Positions 15,750 through 25,534 of a stretch of DNA of 32,366 bases are shown one piece after another. The notes beneath the pieces were generated by a model. The model did not search any database and was not told where the DNA came from. It saw nothing but the letters and a program-made list of their open reading frames with translations. The position numbers and the translations under genes were made by a program. The stretch is from Acidobacteriota bacterium. Lineage in GTDB: Bacteria > Acidobacteriota > Terriglobia > Terriglobales > SCQP01. The stretch's first letter is position 1. Each line of letters starts with the position of its first letter. The stretch is from contig JAKAZV010000014.1 of the NCBI GenBank assembly GCA_021826505.1, positions 1 to 32,366 of the forward strand. The letters run 5' to 3'.

Positions 15750-16905
15750 ATTTAAAATTATGTCTGGCCGGTTTTAATTGCAAGCCAATTTTTTGGAGTG
15801 CCAGTGTCAACGTCGTGGGTTGACTGGCGGTCCAGCGTAAATGGAAATCATAACGGCCGTGGATATGGGTTTCATTGATGACGGGTTGATGCAGAATATT
15901 GGATGCGGTTTGCGCCAAACCATTCAGCTTCATGCCAAACATCTGGAATGACCCTTTTTTGAAATTCCCCCAGGAACTTTTGCCGGGCCGGCGTGCCGGG
16001 TGAAGCCCTAGTGGGGTTCCGTTCCGGCGCAGGAGAATATATGCCGGCATTTGATGGTAATAGCTATGGAGTTTGAGTTGAAAAGTTCCGCGCAATGCCT
16101 GCCGGAGCATCTGTTGTGCATGAGGTAAAGTGAGCCCCGCATTCGTAACCTGGGCATCGTAGAGATTGGCGCTTATCCATTTGGGTCCCACGATTCGGTT
16201 GCTGGGCACATTGTAGGCTAGCGATATCAGATTGCGAAGCGTGGCGCCCCAAAAACGCAGGCTGCCTGATTTCCAGCTTATCGCTCCGGGGGAATACCCA
16301 ACCATGGCTTCCGGCGCCGCCGGCCGGATCATGACCTCAAAAAAAGGATTCGGCAAGGATTGTTGTTGATAAGGATTTTCTTCCGGCATTTGAATCTTTT
16401 TCCCGGCCAAGAGGCTGGAAAGCATTTCGCTGGTCAGATCCACGGGTGGACCCTGCCAACGCAGAATGCCATGGGGATCAACAATGAAAGTTTGAGGCCT
16501 GCCATAGACATGAAAATTTTTAAATGTTTTATCCTGCTGATCAATTCCGATCCAGCCGCTCATCGGATATTCAGTTAGGAATCGTTTAACCAGGGCGGTA
16601 TGTTCGTCGGTAATGGAAATGAAGCGTACAGGGCGGCCTTGGAACGCTTGCGCCAAATTATTGAGATGGGGAATCGCGGAGCGGCAGCCTGAGCACCAGG
16701 TGGCCCAAAATTCCAGAATCACCCATTGCCCCTGTAAAGTCTGCCAATTGGCCTGGACTGCGGCAGGCGCATGGAGGATTGCTTTTAAATTCAGTGGGGG
16801 CGCCTTGTGCCCAGCCTGACCCCAAAGTATGCCCGCAAAAATTAAAAGCAAGTTGGGAGCCATCCATCTGCGTGCCGGTATCATGATGCGGGCATTCCTT
16901 GTCAT
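15709..16905 (-). CDS. Secreted TlpA-like thioredoxin fused to DUF3738 (TIGR03435)
   Basis: A 398-residue protein with a hydrophobic N-terminal segment (APNLLLIFAGILWGQAG), so exported or anchored. Residues about 35-165 are a TlpA/ResA-type thioredoxin with VILEFWATWCSGCRSAIPH; the redox motif is Cys-Ser-Gly-Cys. From about residue 190 to the end comes a DUF3738 domain (SLRFWGATLRNLISLAYNVP, YDFHLRW, LALQKIGLQLKPA), a family named for its expansion in Acidobacteria. The role is presumably periplasmic thiol redox chemistry, with the DUF3738 part of unknown function. GC content is visibly lower than in the flanking genes. ATG 16905 has a TATACT 6 bases upstream; the in-frame ATG 7 codons later, with AAGGAA before it, is an alternative start. 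Confidence 0.88.
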   Translation of the reverse strand: MTRNARIMIPARRWMAPNLLLIFAGILWGQAGHKAPPLNLKAILHAPAAVQANWQTLQGQWVILEFWATWCSGCRSAIPHLNNLAQAFQGRPVRFISITDEHTALVKRFLTEYPMSGWIGIDQQDKTFKNFHVYGRPQTFIVDPHGILRWQGPPVDLTSEMLSSLLAGKKIQMPEENPYQQQSLPNPFFEVMIRPAAPEAMVGYSPGAISWKSGSLRFWGATLRNLISLAYNVPSNRIVGPKWISANLYDAQVTNAGLTLPHAQQMLRQALRGTFQLKLHSYYHQMPAYILLRRNGTPLGLHPARRPGKSSWGNFKKGSFQMFGMKLNGLAQTASNILHQPVINETHIHGRYDFHLRWTASQPTTLTLALQKIGLQLKPARHNFKFISIDSAIAPRAW

Positions 16906-16911
16906 GGGGGC

Positions 16912-16917
16912 AGTATA
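16912..16917 (-). promoter_or_regulatory. TATACT -10 hexamer before the thioredoxin-DUF3738 gene
   Basis: TATACT on the minus strand ends 6 bases before ATG 16905, placing the transcription start at the start codon. The upstream -35 region overlaps the groEL terminator T-tract and has no clear TTGACA. Confidence 0.4.
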
Positions 16918-16937
16918 TACCTATCTGTGAATCCAAT

Positions 16938-16967
16938 AAAAAAAGCCCCGCGGATTCTCCGCGGGGC
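16938..16967 (-). terminator. Rho-independent terminator of groESL
   Basis: On the minus strand a 10-bp GC stem (GCCCCGCGGA / TCCGCGGGGC) with a GAA loop is followed by seven T. It lies about 60 bases after the groEL stop and before the next minus-strand gene. Confidence 0.92.
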
Positions 16968-17025
16968 AGGTAACGATCTCACATAAGCAATCCGCATCAA
17001 TGGGTGCGCGAATCGCCGGGTTATT

Positions 17026-18693
<1,668 letters not shown>

Positions 18694-19002
18694 TTACTTC
18701 TTCGCCGCCTTGGTTTCCAGAATGCCCAGCACTTCTTCCTCGCGCAGGATGAGGAGTTCCTCCCCGTCGAGTTTGATTTCGTTGCCGGAGTATTTGCCGA
18801 ACAAAATGCGGTCGCCTTCCTTCACATCCAGCGGCTGCACCTTGCCGTCTTCGAGCACTTTGCCCTTGCCGACGGCGACGACTTCGCCTTCCTGGGGCTT
18901 TTCCTTGGCGGAATCGGGAATGATGATGCCGCCACGGACGGTTTCCTGTTCCTCTATCCGCCGGACCAGCAGCCGGTCGTGCAGAGGCCGTACTTTTGCC
19001 AT
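18694..19002 (-). CDS. groES: Co-chaperonin GroES (Cpn10)
   Basis: A 102-residue GroES lid protein. It has the [18 protein letters not shown] opening, the mobile-loop region [20 protein letters not shown], and [25 protein letters not shown] lies 8 bases before ATG 19002. It is the first gene of the operon, with a sigma70-type promoter and a CIRCE operator about 115 bases upstream of its start, indicating heat-shock control by an HrcA repressor. Confidence 0.99.
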   Translation of the reverse strand: MAKVRPLHDRLLVRRIEEQETVRGGIIIPDSAKEKPQEGEVVAVGKGKVLEDGKVQPLDVKEGDRILFGKYSGNEIKLDGEELLILREEEVLGILETKAAKK

Positions 19003-19115
19003 ATGCGTGTCTCCTGATGAATTCGGCTCTGGCTTGCGCCAGGCCGGAACAACTTTCTGGCATTTGCCAGGTGGAATTGCCAGCCGGAAGAGTCAAGGCT
19101 AATAATTACAGTTGT

Positions 19116-19142
19116 TTAGCAGTCTCAACCTCCGACTGCTAA
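19116..19142. promoter_or_regulatory. CIRCE operator (HrcA binding site) of groESL
   Basis: TTAGCAGTC-N9-GACTGCTAA, a perfect 9-9-9 inverted repeat. The consensus is TTAGCACTC-N9-GAGTGCTAA; one position per arm is changed (C to G and its partner), so symmetry is kept. It covers the expected transcription start behind the -10 box, as usual for CIRCE. Confidence 0.95.
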
Positions 19143-19172
19143 ATCATATAAATACCCATGCCAGCTTGTCAA
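19143..19172 (-). promoter_or_regulatory. Sigma70-type promoter of groESL
   Basis: On the minus strand TTGACA (19167-19172) and TATGAT (19143-19148) are separated by 18 bases. The -10 box abuts the CIRCE element, so HrcA bound there would block initiation. Confidence 0.85.
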
Positions 19173-19335
19173 GGTGATTGTGAAAACCACGGAAAATCAG
19201 CCATTTTACCCCATCACTGGGCAGCAGGGTAATGAGATGCGGTTTACGCCAGGTAAGGATCTATGGCGTCCAGCCTTCAGGGTTCGCAAACCCCGGCCCC
19301 GGCCGGACATTTGAGTAATAGTCTCGCCTAAATAT

Positions 19336-19353
19336 AAAAGCGGCCGCGCCGCT
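19336..19353 (-). terminator. Probable terminator of tatA
   Basis: On the minus strand AGCGGC-GCG-GCCGCT followed by TTTT, 7 bases after the tatA stop. The stem is short (6 bp) and the T-tract modest. Confidence 0.6.
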
Positions 19354-19360
19354 CCAACTG

Positions 19361-19558
19361 CTACTTCTTCTCTTCGCTGGAGTTGGTGGGCGGGGTGGTG
19401 TTATTCGAGTTGCCCACTTCGTTGATCGCCTTTTTGAACTCTTTAATGCTCTCGCCCAGGCCTTTGCCGAGCTGGGGCAGCTTGGCGGGCCCGAAGATGA
19501 GCAGGCAGATCAGCAGGATGATCAGCAGGTGGGTCGGCTGGAGAATTCCATCAAACAT
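19361..19558 (-). CDS. tatA: Twin-arginine translocase subunit TatA/TatE
   Basis: A 65-residue Tat pore subunit. It has one N-terminal membrane helix (LLIILLICLLIFG), the hinge FGPAKLPQLGKGLGE and an amphipathic helix (SIKEFKKAINEVG), then a polar tail. AAGGAG lies 7 bases before ATG 19558, which fixes the start; the longer upstream frame has no family similarity. It stands alone, with no tatB or tatC nearby. Three proteins in this window carry twin-arginine signals and are plausible clients. Confidence 0.95.
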   Translation of the reverse strand: MFDGILQPTHLLIILLICLLIFGPAKLPQLGKGLGESIKEFKKAINEVGNSNNTTPPTNSSEEKK

Positions 19559-19702
19559 CGCATCTCTCCTTCCAGCGCACCCACGGCGGGACTTCGGTCC
19601 TGGGGCGGATGTCGGCCGGGCGCGTCCCCGCGGGCAGGACAGCAATTCAGGCTCAGTATAGCGCAGTTTCCCTTCCGGCCGTTAATATTAAAACTGGTTC
19701 CA

Positions 19703-20431
19703 ATGGTGACTTCAGCTCCTGAGTTCATACCCGCTTTACCCCGGCCGAAATTATTGGTTTTTGACCTTGACGGCACGCTGATTGATTCCAGCCTCGATCT
19801 GGCCCACGCCGTCAACGCCGCCCTCGCCGCGCTGGGCCGGCCCGCGCTGCCGCTGGCGCAGATCGTCGGCTATGTCGGCAACGGCGCGCCCATGCTGATG
19901 CGCCGCGCCCTGGCCGGCTGGAACGCAACCCCGGACCCGAATCCGCTTGCATCCTCCGAACCGCCGGAACTGTCCGCCGCGCTGGCGGCATTTCTGGATT
20001 ATTACGACCAGCATCTGCTCGACTACACCCGGCCTTATCCCGGCGTCATGGCCACGCTGGCCCGGCTGGAGCCGCGTTATGCCATGGCGGTTTTGACCAA
20101 CAAACCGCTGCATCACAGCAAGAAAATCCTGGCCGGGCTGGGGATGGAGCGCTTTTTTGCCGCGGTGTATGGCGGGGATAGCTTCGCCACCAAAAAGCCT
20201 GATCCCGAAGGCCTGATCGCGCTCATGCGCGCCCATGACGCAAGGCCGCGGGAAACCTGGATGATCGGCGACAGCGGCGTGGATATTCAAACCGGACGCC
20301 AGGCCGGCACGGTGACCTGCGGCGTGACGTACGGGCTGTCGCCGGAAACCCTGGCCGCGATGCCGGCCGACTACATGCTGGGAGACTTCGCGCAACTGGC
20401 GGAACTGCTGCCGCCTCTTGCCGCAAAATAA
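19703..20431 (+). CDS. gph: HAD-family phosphoglycolate phosphatase
   Basis: A 242-residue HAD phosphatase. Motif I is VFDLDGTLIDSS with Asp21 and Asp23, motif II is Thr in AVLTNKP, motif III Lys in TKKPDPEG, and motif IV GDSGVDIQTGRQAG. The helical cap between motifs I and II and the GYVGNGAPMLMRRAL stretch are typical of Gph, which hydrolyses 2-phosphoglycolate; other sugar-phosphate substrates are possible. ATG 19703 is the likely start; there is no clear Shine-Dalgarno. It faces away from tatA and converges on the small gene at 20447. Confidence 0.88.
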   Translation: MVTSAPEFIPALPRPKLLVFDLDGTLIDSSLDLAHAVNAALAALGRPALPLAQIVGYVGNGAPMLMRRALAGWNATPDPNPLASSEPPELSAALAAFLDYYDQHLLDYTRPYPGVMATLARLEPRYAMAVLTNKPLHHSKKILAGLGMERFFAAVYGGDSFATKKPDPEGLIALMRAHDARPRETWMIGDSGVDIQTGRQAGTVTCGVTYGLSPETLAAMPADYMLGDFAQLAELLPPLAAK

Positions 20432-20446
20432 AGCGGCCGCGCGCAA

Positions 20447-20746
20447 TCAATGAATGCTTTCGCCCTGGTGCGCCACCAGCGCCATAAAAATCGCCAGCAC
20501 CCGCCGCCGGTAGCCCAGCATGCGGTCAGTCATGCTGGCGAAGCCGGGGTCGCGGCTGCTCACCAGTTCCCATTTCTTCATGATCTCGGGCGGCACTTCA
20601 ATATCACGGCGCAGTTCCTGGTAGGAATAGCCACGCATAAACAGTCCATAAAAAAACGCGGCTTCGCGTTCCGGGGCATCGAACTCCCGCCCCGTCTCCT
20701 CGGGTTCGGCCAGGGCCGGCGCTTGATATGATGTCGCGATATCCAA
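20447..20746 (-). CDS. Conserved-type hypothetical protein, possible HTH
   Basis: A 99-residue acidic-then-basic protein I do not recognise. Its central part, FYGLFMRGYSYQELRRDIEVPPEIMKKWE with Tyr/Leu/Ile spacing, reads like a helix-turn-helix of the kind that senses or binds DNA (read as two parts around residues 32-60). The C-terminal half (MLGYRRRVLAIFMAL) is amphipathic helical. The start seems to be TTG 20746, with GGAGGG about 14 bases upstream; no ATG is available. It ends 15 bases from the convergent gph gene. Function unknown. Confidence 0.6.
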   Translation of the reverse strand: MDIATSYQAPALAEPEETGREFDAPEREAAFFYGLFMRGYSYQELRRDIEVPPEIMKKWELVSSRDPGFASMTDRMLGYRRRVLAIFMALVAHQGESIH

Positions 20747-20890
20747 AGCGGAAAATTTCTCCCTCCGGGGCCCGGCGTTTCTGCCGCGCCAACACCCCGA
20801 ATCTCATTGATTACACCAGCCGCCGCGAAAACACAACGTCTTGGGCCAACATTTATTTTTGCGGCGCGGCCGCATTTCCGCGGGAGCGTT

Positions 20891-21454
20891 TTATGGCCGC
20901 TGGTAAAAACTCAGATGCGTTCCGCCCTGGCGCACCATGCGCAAGCGCCGCAGTCCGCCGTAGTCTTCGGCCAGGGCCGTCTGGGCGGCGTGCTCGGCGG
21001 CGATCCGGGTATGAAGGCCGGCCAGGGCCGAAGCCGATAAAAACTCCAGCACCTGCGCGTATGCGCGCTCCCTTGCATAGGGAGGGTCGAGGAAAATCAA
21101 GTCCAGGCCGCCATGCGCGGCGATTTCCTCATCATGCGCCAGCCACTTCAGGGCCGGCAGCGCCGGCCGCGCGATGACCACCCCGGCGGCCTGCAGCGTA
21201 TGCCGGTTGGCATCGAGCGCCGCCAGTGCTGTCGGGTGCTGTTCCACCCACCAGACCCGCTCCGCGCCCCGGCTCAGCCCTTCCAGGCCGATGGCGCCGG
21301 TGCCAGCATAAAGGTCGAGCAGCCAGGCGCCGGGCCAGCGTTCCGCCCAGATGTTGCCCAGGGTTTCGCGCAATTTGTCACTGGTGGGCCGCAGCCGCAT
21401 GCCCGCCGGCGCCTGCAGCTGGCGTCCGCCCCATTGGCCCGCTATGATTCGCAC
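20891..21454 (-). CDS. rsmD: 16S rRNA (guanine966-N2)-methyltransferase
   Basis: A 187-residue RsmD. It opens with MRIIAGQWGGRQLQAP, contains RPTSDKLRETLGN, the SAM-binding LLDLYAGTGAIGLEGLSRGA and the catalytic N6/N2-methylase motif IFLDPPYA. It methylates G966 of 16S rRNA using S-adenosylmethionine. The start codon is GTG 21454, which places the family's conserved opening at residue 1. It follows the small gene at 21494 by 39 bases on the same strand. Confidence 0.95.
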   Translation of the reverse strand: MRIIAGQWGGRQLQAPAGMRLRPTSDKLRETLGNIWAERWPGAWLLDLYAGTGAIGLEGLSRGAERVWWVEQHPTALAALDANRHTLQAAGVVIARPALPALKWLAHDEEIAAHGGLDLIFLDPPYARERAYAQVLEFLSASALAGLHTRIAAEHAAQTALAEDYGGLRRLRMVRQGGTHLSFYQRP

Positions 21455-21493
21455 ACTGGATAGTTTAAAGGGCCGGGCGCCGCCTGAGGCACA

Positions 21494-21796
21494 TTACTGA
21501 ACTTGCACACGATGCTGAAAGTTTTCACGGATGGCGTGATTGATGGCGGAGTAAACTTCGGTCGAGCGGCCCCGGAACCAATGCACAATCTGCCTGCCTT
21601 CGGGATCATCGCAGCGGTGAATCGAGTGATCTTCCGGATGCGCATCGGAATCCACCACGACCAGCACATCGCCCGCCTGCAGCCGCGGCGCCCGCGGCAC
21701 AACCCGCCGCACCACGATATTAAATACAAATCCGTGGGCCGCCGGACTGGCCATCTTTAACAATTTTTGGCAGAAAGGACAGCGGTAATGTTCCAT
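21494..21796 (-). CDS. Hypothetical 100-residue protein with N-terminal CPFC
   Basis: A small protein that begins MEHYRCPFCQKLL; the Cys-x-x-Cys pair could bind metal or be redox active, but a second Cys pair for a full zinc ribbon is not seen (only Cys near residue 61). The middle has a beta-type stretch (GDVLVVVDSDAHPEDHS) and the end is helical. I do not recognise the family. A good promoter is placed so close that the mRNA should be leaderless. It is followed by rsmD after 39 bases, so the two are probably co-transcribed. Confidence 0.6.
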   Translation of the reverse strand: MEHYRCPFCQKLLKMASPAAHGFVFNIVVRRVVPRAPRLQAGDVLVVVDSDAHPEDHSIHRCDDPEGRQIVHWFRGRSTEVYSAINHAIRENFQHRVQVQ

Positions 21797-21804
21797 GACA
21801 AAGT

Positions 21805-21833
21805 TTTATATTTAAGCCGGCCAAGACATTCAA
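21805..21833 (-). promoter_or_regulatory. Promoter of the 21494-21796 gene and rsmD
   Basis: Minus strand TTGAAT (21828-21833), 17-base spacer, TATAAA (21805-21810). The -10 box ends 8 bases before ATG 21796 and there is no Shine-Dalgarno, so initiation would be leaderless. Confidence 0.7.
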
Positions 21834-21859
21834 GAATTATACCGCTGGGATTGGAAATC

Positions 21860-21893
21860 AAAAAAAACGGGCGGCTGGAGTCCCCAGCCGCCC
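21860..21893 (-). terminator. Rho-independent terminator of the DUF4382 gene
   Basis: On the minus strand a 10-bp stem GGGCGGCTGG / CCAGCCGCCC with a 5-base loop, then one G and eight T. It starts 26 bases behind the stop codon. Confidence 0.9.
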
Positions 21894-21919
21894 ATCATTG
21901 GGGCCGAATGCGAGATTCG

Positions 21920-23356
21920 TTACGATGCCGGCAAACAGCTCTGGAACGCCAGTGTGGCAGCGGTTACGGTGCTGCCGGGGGTCACATCCAGCGCGCCGCC
22001 GGAGCTCAGGCTGCTGGTTTGCAGGTCCGGGCTCGTGCAGGTTGCAATGGTTGTATCCTGCTCGGTCGCCTGCCCATCCACGGTATAGGCCACCGCGGCG
22101 CTGCTTTGTGAATAACTGGTGCTGCCCGAGCTGAACTGCCCCACATTGGGATTGGCGGCGGGCACCACCAGCGAATAGCTGGCGCAGTCGGTACCGCTGG
22201 GGCAGCCGCTGCCGCTGGCGGTGTCGAGCGTGGGCATGACCGTGCTCTGTTGCGGCAGGGGAATCGAAACCTGCACCGTGTTGCTATTCAGCGTTACCGA
22301 CTGCAGCGCGCTTACAGCCACGGATATGGGCTGCGCGCCGCTGCTGCCGGTGCTGCTGACCTGGCCCTGGATCGTGGCCGGCGCCTGGCCGCTGGCCAGC
22401 GGCTCGGCGATCAGCGGTATCGTGCCCATACTGGTGCCAGCCGGCACGCCGCGGGTCACCGTGGCGGCGTAAGTCACGCCCAATTTGCTGATGGCGTCCA
22501 CCACCACGTCATAGTTGCCGGCGGGCAGCGGACAGAAGACAAAGTTTCCGTTGCTGTCGGCCAGCGTCTGCATGACCACGCGGTCAATTCCGTTGCTGTC
22601 GGGCTGCTCCAGCGCCACGACAATGCTGCCCGGCGGGATCGGCTGCTGGGTCGCGCTGTCGGTCACGGTGCCTTGAATGCTGGTGCTATTGGTCGAGATT
22701 TCTCCCGCATGCAGCACCGGCTTCAGCCGGTACTGGCCGTTGCCTTCGGTCACGATGGAGGCGCAGGAGTTGAAATCAATATCCAGATCCACCGCCTGGC
22801 CAGCGGCCACCGTGAGCTGGCCGCCGGAGATCTGGCTGGCCGGAATTTTAATTCCCGTCTGGGCTTCGCTCGACAACTGCAGCGTCTGCACGCTGTTATT
22901 GGCGGACAGCACCACGCAATTGGCCGCGCTGCTGCCGCAGGCATTGTTACTGACCAGGGAGGCCGAGGAGTTGGGCTCGAGCAAGAGCCGGATCATGGCG
23001 TAATTGCCCGGCGGCAACTGTTTCACGTCGCCCAGCGTGGCCAGCAGGCATTGCGTATTGGCCTGCGAGAGCAAATCAATCTGCATGGGAGTGGTTTTCA
23101 GATTGGGAGTCAGGTCCTGCCAGCCGCTGTTGCCGCTGCTGTCGAGCGTGGCTTCGACGTCGGCCACGGTGACATAGACATGGCTAAAAGGTCCCCCGGT
23201 GGCGCTCGAGCAGGTGGCCGGATCACTCATGGTGGTGGTGACCTGCCCGCCGGTCGGCACCAGCTTTGGTCCGCTGCCGCCGCATCCTGCCAACCACCCA
23301 AACGCGGCAAGCACCGCGCTCACAGTCCAGATCTTTACCCATTTATGGGATTGCAT
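21920..23356 (-). CDS. DUF4382-type lipoprotein with a carboxypeptidase-like beta domain
   Basis: A 478-residue lipoprotein. The signal ends in a lipobox Leu-Ala-Gly-Cys near residue 25 (FGWLAGCGGS). The next about 200 residues match the DUF4382 style (FSHVYVTVADVEATLD, LPPGNYAMIRLLL). An IQGTVTDSATQQPIPPGSIV stretch and PLPAGNYDVVVDAI form a carboxypeptidase-regulatory-like beta sandwich, and the Ser/Thr-rich C-terminal part is repetitive beta. It is anchored in a membrane and probably faces the periplasm or surface; no enzymatic motif is seen. AAGGAG 6 bases before ATG 23356 sets the start; upstream codons in frame are not needed. It is a single-gene unit closed by a strong terminator. Confidence 0.8.
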   Translation of the reverse strand: MQSHKWVKIWTVSAVLAAFGWLAGCGGSGPKLVPTGGQVTTTMSDPATCSSATGGPFSHVYVTVADVEATLDSSGNSGWQDLTPNLKTTPMQIDLLSQANTQCLLATLGDVKQLPPGNYAMIRLLLEPNSSASLVSNNACGSSAANCVVLSANNSVQTLQLSSEAQTGIKIPASQISGGQLTVAAGQAVDLDIDFNSCASIVTEGNGQYRLKPVLHAGEISTNSTSIQGTVTDSATQQPIPPGSIVVALEQPDSNGIDRVVMQTLADSNGNFVFCPLPAGNYDVVVDAISKLGVTYAATVTRGVPAGTSMGTIPLIAEPLASGQAPATIQGQVSSTGSSGAQPISVAVSALQSVTLNSNTVQVSIPLPQQSTVMPTLDTASGSGCPSGTDCASYSLVVPAANPNVGQFSSGSTSYSQSSAAVAYTVDGQATEQDTTIATCTSPDLQTSSLSSGGALDVTPGSTVTAATLAFQSCLPAS

Positions 23357-23649
23357 AACCATCTCCTTCGTGCTCAAGGCACAATGTAATTTTGAATGAC
23401 CGCAATACGCCATTTCAACGTGCAAATTTCATGCCAATCGCGGATTTTGAGTGAAAAACCTGTGTTTCGTGAGGTTTTCTCCGGATTTTGCGGCGGCGAA
23501 AGCCGGACCCGAAGCGCCTGCCGGAGGTAGAAATTACCGCTTCTATGACCCGCAGCTTCCATTATATACTCCCGCTTTTTAGTGGGTTCGGCTCTGGCTT
23601 CCCGTTATCTTGAGTTAAGCGGCAACAGTTTGTGCCGCTCAGGATGCCG
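23357..23649. other. Divergent intergenic region, DUF4382 gene / antiporter
   Basis: About 290 bases without a gene. A TATACT lies on the plus strand around 23565 (within a TTATATACT run) and could serve the antiporter, but no -35 fits and it is about 80 bases from the start. Nothing else is recognisable. Confidence 0.4.
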
Positions 23650-24843
23650 ATGCCTCACCACCAGTTACATGCGTTGTTCAGTCTGTTTCTGCTGCTGGCG
23701 GCGGCCAAGATCGGCGAGGAAATCTGCATCCGCCTGCGGCAGCCGGGATTGGTGGGGCAGATTCTGGCCGGATTTATCGTCGGCCCCAGTGTGCTGCACT
23801 GGCTGCGGCCCTCGGGCACGCTCGATTTCATGGCTGAAATCGGCGTGATCTTTTTATTGTTTGAGACCGGGCTGGAAACCCAGCCCGAGGAAATGCTGGA
23901 GCAGGGCACGCTCAGCCTGGCGGTGGCCGTGCTGGGAGTATTAACGCCGCTGGGGCTGGGCTGGTGGTTTGCCCGCGCGGTGGGAGAAAACCCCATCACC
24001 GCGCGTTTTGTGGGCACCCTGCTGACGGCGACCAGTATAGGAATCACGGCCAAGGTGCTGGCCGACTTCGGGGCCACGCGCAGCCGTTTCGGGCGGGTGA
24101 TTCTGGGCGCGGCGGTGCTCGACGACATACTCGGCCTGCTGGCGCTTTCCATCCTGGCCAGCTTTGCCGCGCCGCATTTGAAGCTGACCAATATCGCCTT
24201 TACCCTCGGCTTCGTGACCGCGTTCTTCATTCTTGTTCTGGTGCTGCGCCGGGCCGCCTGGCCGCGGCTGAGCCCGCGCCTGGGCCAATTGCGAGCCGGC
24301 TCGCCGGTATGGGCGTTTTCGCTGGTGCTGTTGTTGGGTTTTTCCGCCATGTCGGCCTACATCGGGCTGGCCGCGATCATTGGCGCCTTTCTGGCCGGCA
24401 TTTTTTTGAGCGAAACCGAAAGCGTGGGCCAGCCTCTGCGCCAGCGCGCCGAGGCGGTGAGCAGCTTCGTGGCGCCCTTTTTTCTGGCCAACATCGGGCT
24501 GCGCGTGAACGTTCACGATCTGATCAGCCGCCATGCCCTGTTTCTGATTGCCGCGCTCACCCTCATCGCCATGCTTTCCAAGCTGGCGGCCTGCGGGCTG
24601 GCGGCGCTGCCGCTGGGCCGGCGCGATGCCCTGCGCGTGGGTCTGGGCATGATTCCGCGGGGCGAGGTCGGCATCGTCGTCGCCGATCAGAGCCTGCGCA
24701 TTGCCGCCATTCCGCGCGAGTATTATTCCATCAGCATCGCCATGGCGGTTTTGACCTCGATCTTCGGTCCCATGCTGCTGCGCCTGGCGCTGCAACAAAA
24801 TGCTCCGGCGGCGCGCCCGGAAGCTTCTTCCGCCCGGGCGTAA
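23650..24843 (+). CDS. Kef-type cation/proton antiporter (CPA2)
   Basis: A polytopic inner-membrane protein of about 397 residues with 11-12 predicted helices. It opens with LVGQILAGFIVGPSVL, has IFLLFETGLE, the discontinuous-helix motif with VLDDILGLLALS (acidic pair for H+ exchange), FLAGIFLSE, and GMIPRGEVGIVVA, all typical of Na+/H+ exchanger-type CPA2 carriers. There is no TrkA-N domain, so it is a membrane-only member. Likely exchange: K+ or Na+ for H+; specificity unknown. Of three close start codons (GTG 23632, ATG 23644, ATG 23650) the last has AGG at a workable distance. The DJ-1 gene follows after 84 bases. Confidence 0.9.
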   Translation: MPHHQLHALFSLFLLLAAAKIGEEICIRLRQPGLVGQILAGFIVGPSVLHWLRPSGTLDFMAEIGVIFLLFETGLETQPEEMLEQGTLSLAVAVLGVLTPLGLGWWFARAVGENPITARFVGTLLTATSIGITAKVLADFGATRSRFGRVILGAAVLDDILGLLALSILASFAAPHLKLTNIAFTLGFVTAFFILVLVLRRAAWPRLSPRLGQLRAGSPVWAFSLVLLLGFSAMSAYIGLAAIIGAFLAGIFLSETESVGQPLRQRAEAVSSFVAPFFLANIGLRVNVHDLISRHALFLIAALTLIAMLSKLAACGLAALPLGRRDALRVGLGMIPRGEVGIVVADQSLRIAAIPREYYSISIAMAVLTSIFGPMLLRLALQQNAPAARPEASSARA

Positions 24844-24927
24844 AGTGGCCGGGAATTTTTCTAGAGTCCCCCAACCTTTTGCGGCGCTTTCGTATCTGAT
24901 CCAAAAAAGCAGCCGGAGGAAAGAATA

Positions 24928-25482
24928 ATGGCGCGGGAACTGCAGGGCAAGCGCGTGGCGGCGCTGGTGGACGACCGCTTTGAAGCCGCTGAACTCTTTG
25001 AACCCAAACAGGCATTGGATCTGGCCGGGGCGCGGGTGGAAGTCATTTCGCGCCACGCCCGGCTCACCTCCATGCGGCATCATGATCCCGGGCCTTCGCT
25101 GGAGCGCGATCGCGCCCTCGCCGAGGCCGATGCCGGCGATTATGACGCTTTGCTATTGCCCGGCGGGGTGGTCAATGGCGATAGCCTGCGCATCGTACCC
25201 GAAGCCCAGCGCATTGTGAAGCTCATCGCCGGCGCCCAGAAGCCCATCGCCGTGATCTGCCACGGCGGCTGGATTCTGATCTCCTGCGAGCTGGTGCGGG
25301 GCCGCACGCTCACCAGCTGGCCCACCTTGCAGGACGACTATCGCAACGCCGGCGCGCACTGGGTAGACCGGGAAGTGGTGCGCGACGGCAATTGGGTATC
25401 CAGCCGCAAGCCCGAGGATATTCCCGCCTTTAACCGGGAAATGCTGGCCCTGTTTGCGGATAGCAAATCGCTGGCGGCTTAA
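24928..25482 (+). CDS. DJ-1/PfpI family protein
   Basis: A 184-residue flavodoxin-like protein of the PfpI/DJ-1/YhbO class. The nucleophile elbow is IAVICHGGW with Cys111-His112, and a Glu in the ELFEP region near residue 22-25 supports the cysteine. The LLLPGG turn near residue 76 is also typical. Family members act as glyoxalases, deglycases or stress proteins; the protease label is historical. GGAGGAAAG precedes ATG 24928. It may be co-transcribed with the antiporter. Confidence 0.9.
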   Translation: MARELQGKRVAALVDDRFEAAELFEPKQALDLAGARVEVISRHARLTSMRHHDPGPSLERDRALAEADAGDYDALLLPGGVVNGDSLRIVPEAQRIVKLIAGAQKPIAVICHGGWILISCELVRGRTLTSWPTLQDDYRNAGAHWVDREVVRDGNWVSSRKPEDIPAFNREMLALFADSKSLAA

Positions 25483-25534
25483 AGCCGGGATGCGGGACTG
25501 CGGCCCCCGGGCCGGAGTCTCGCAGCGTCTTCCC

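Larger units (their letters stand above)
19022..19360. other. Non-coding stretch between groES and tatA
   Basis: About 340 bases. The part next to groES holds its 5' leader, CIRCE and promoter; the far end holds the tatA terminator. Between about 19173 and 19335 I see no gene, tRNA, repeat or clear signal. Confidence 0.6.
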
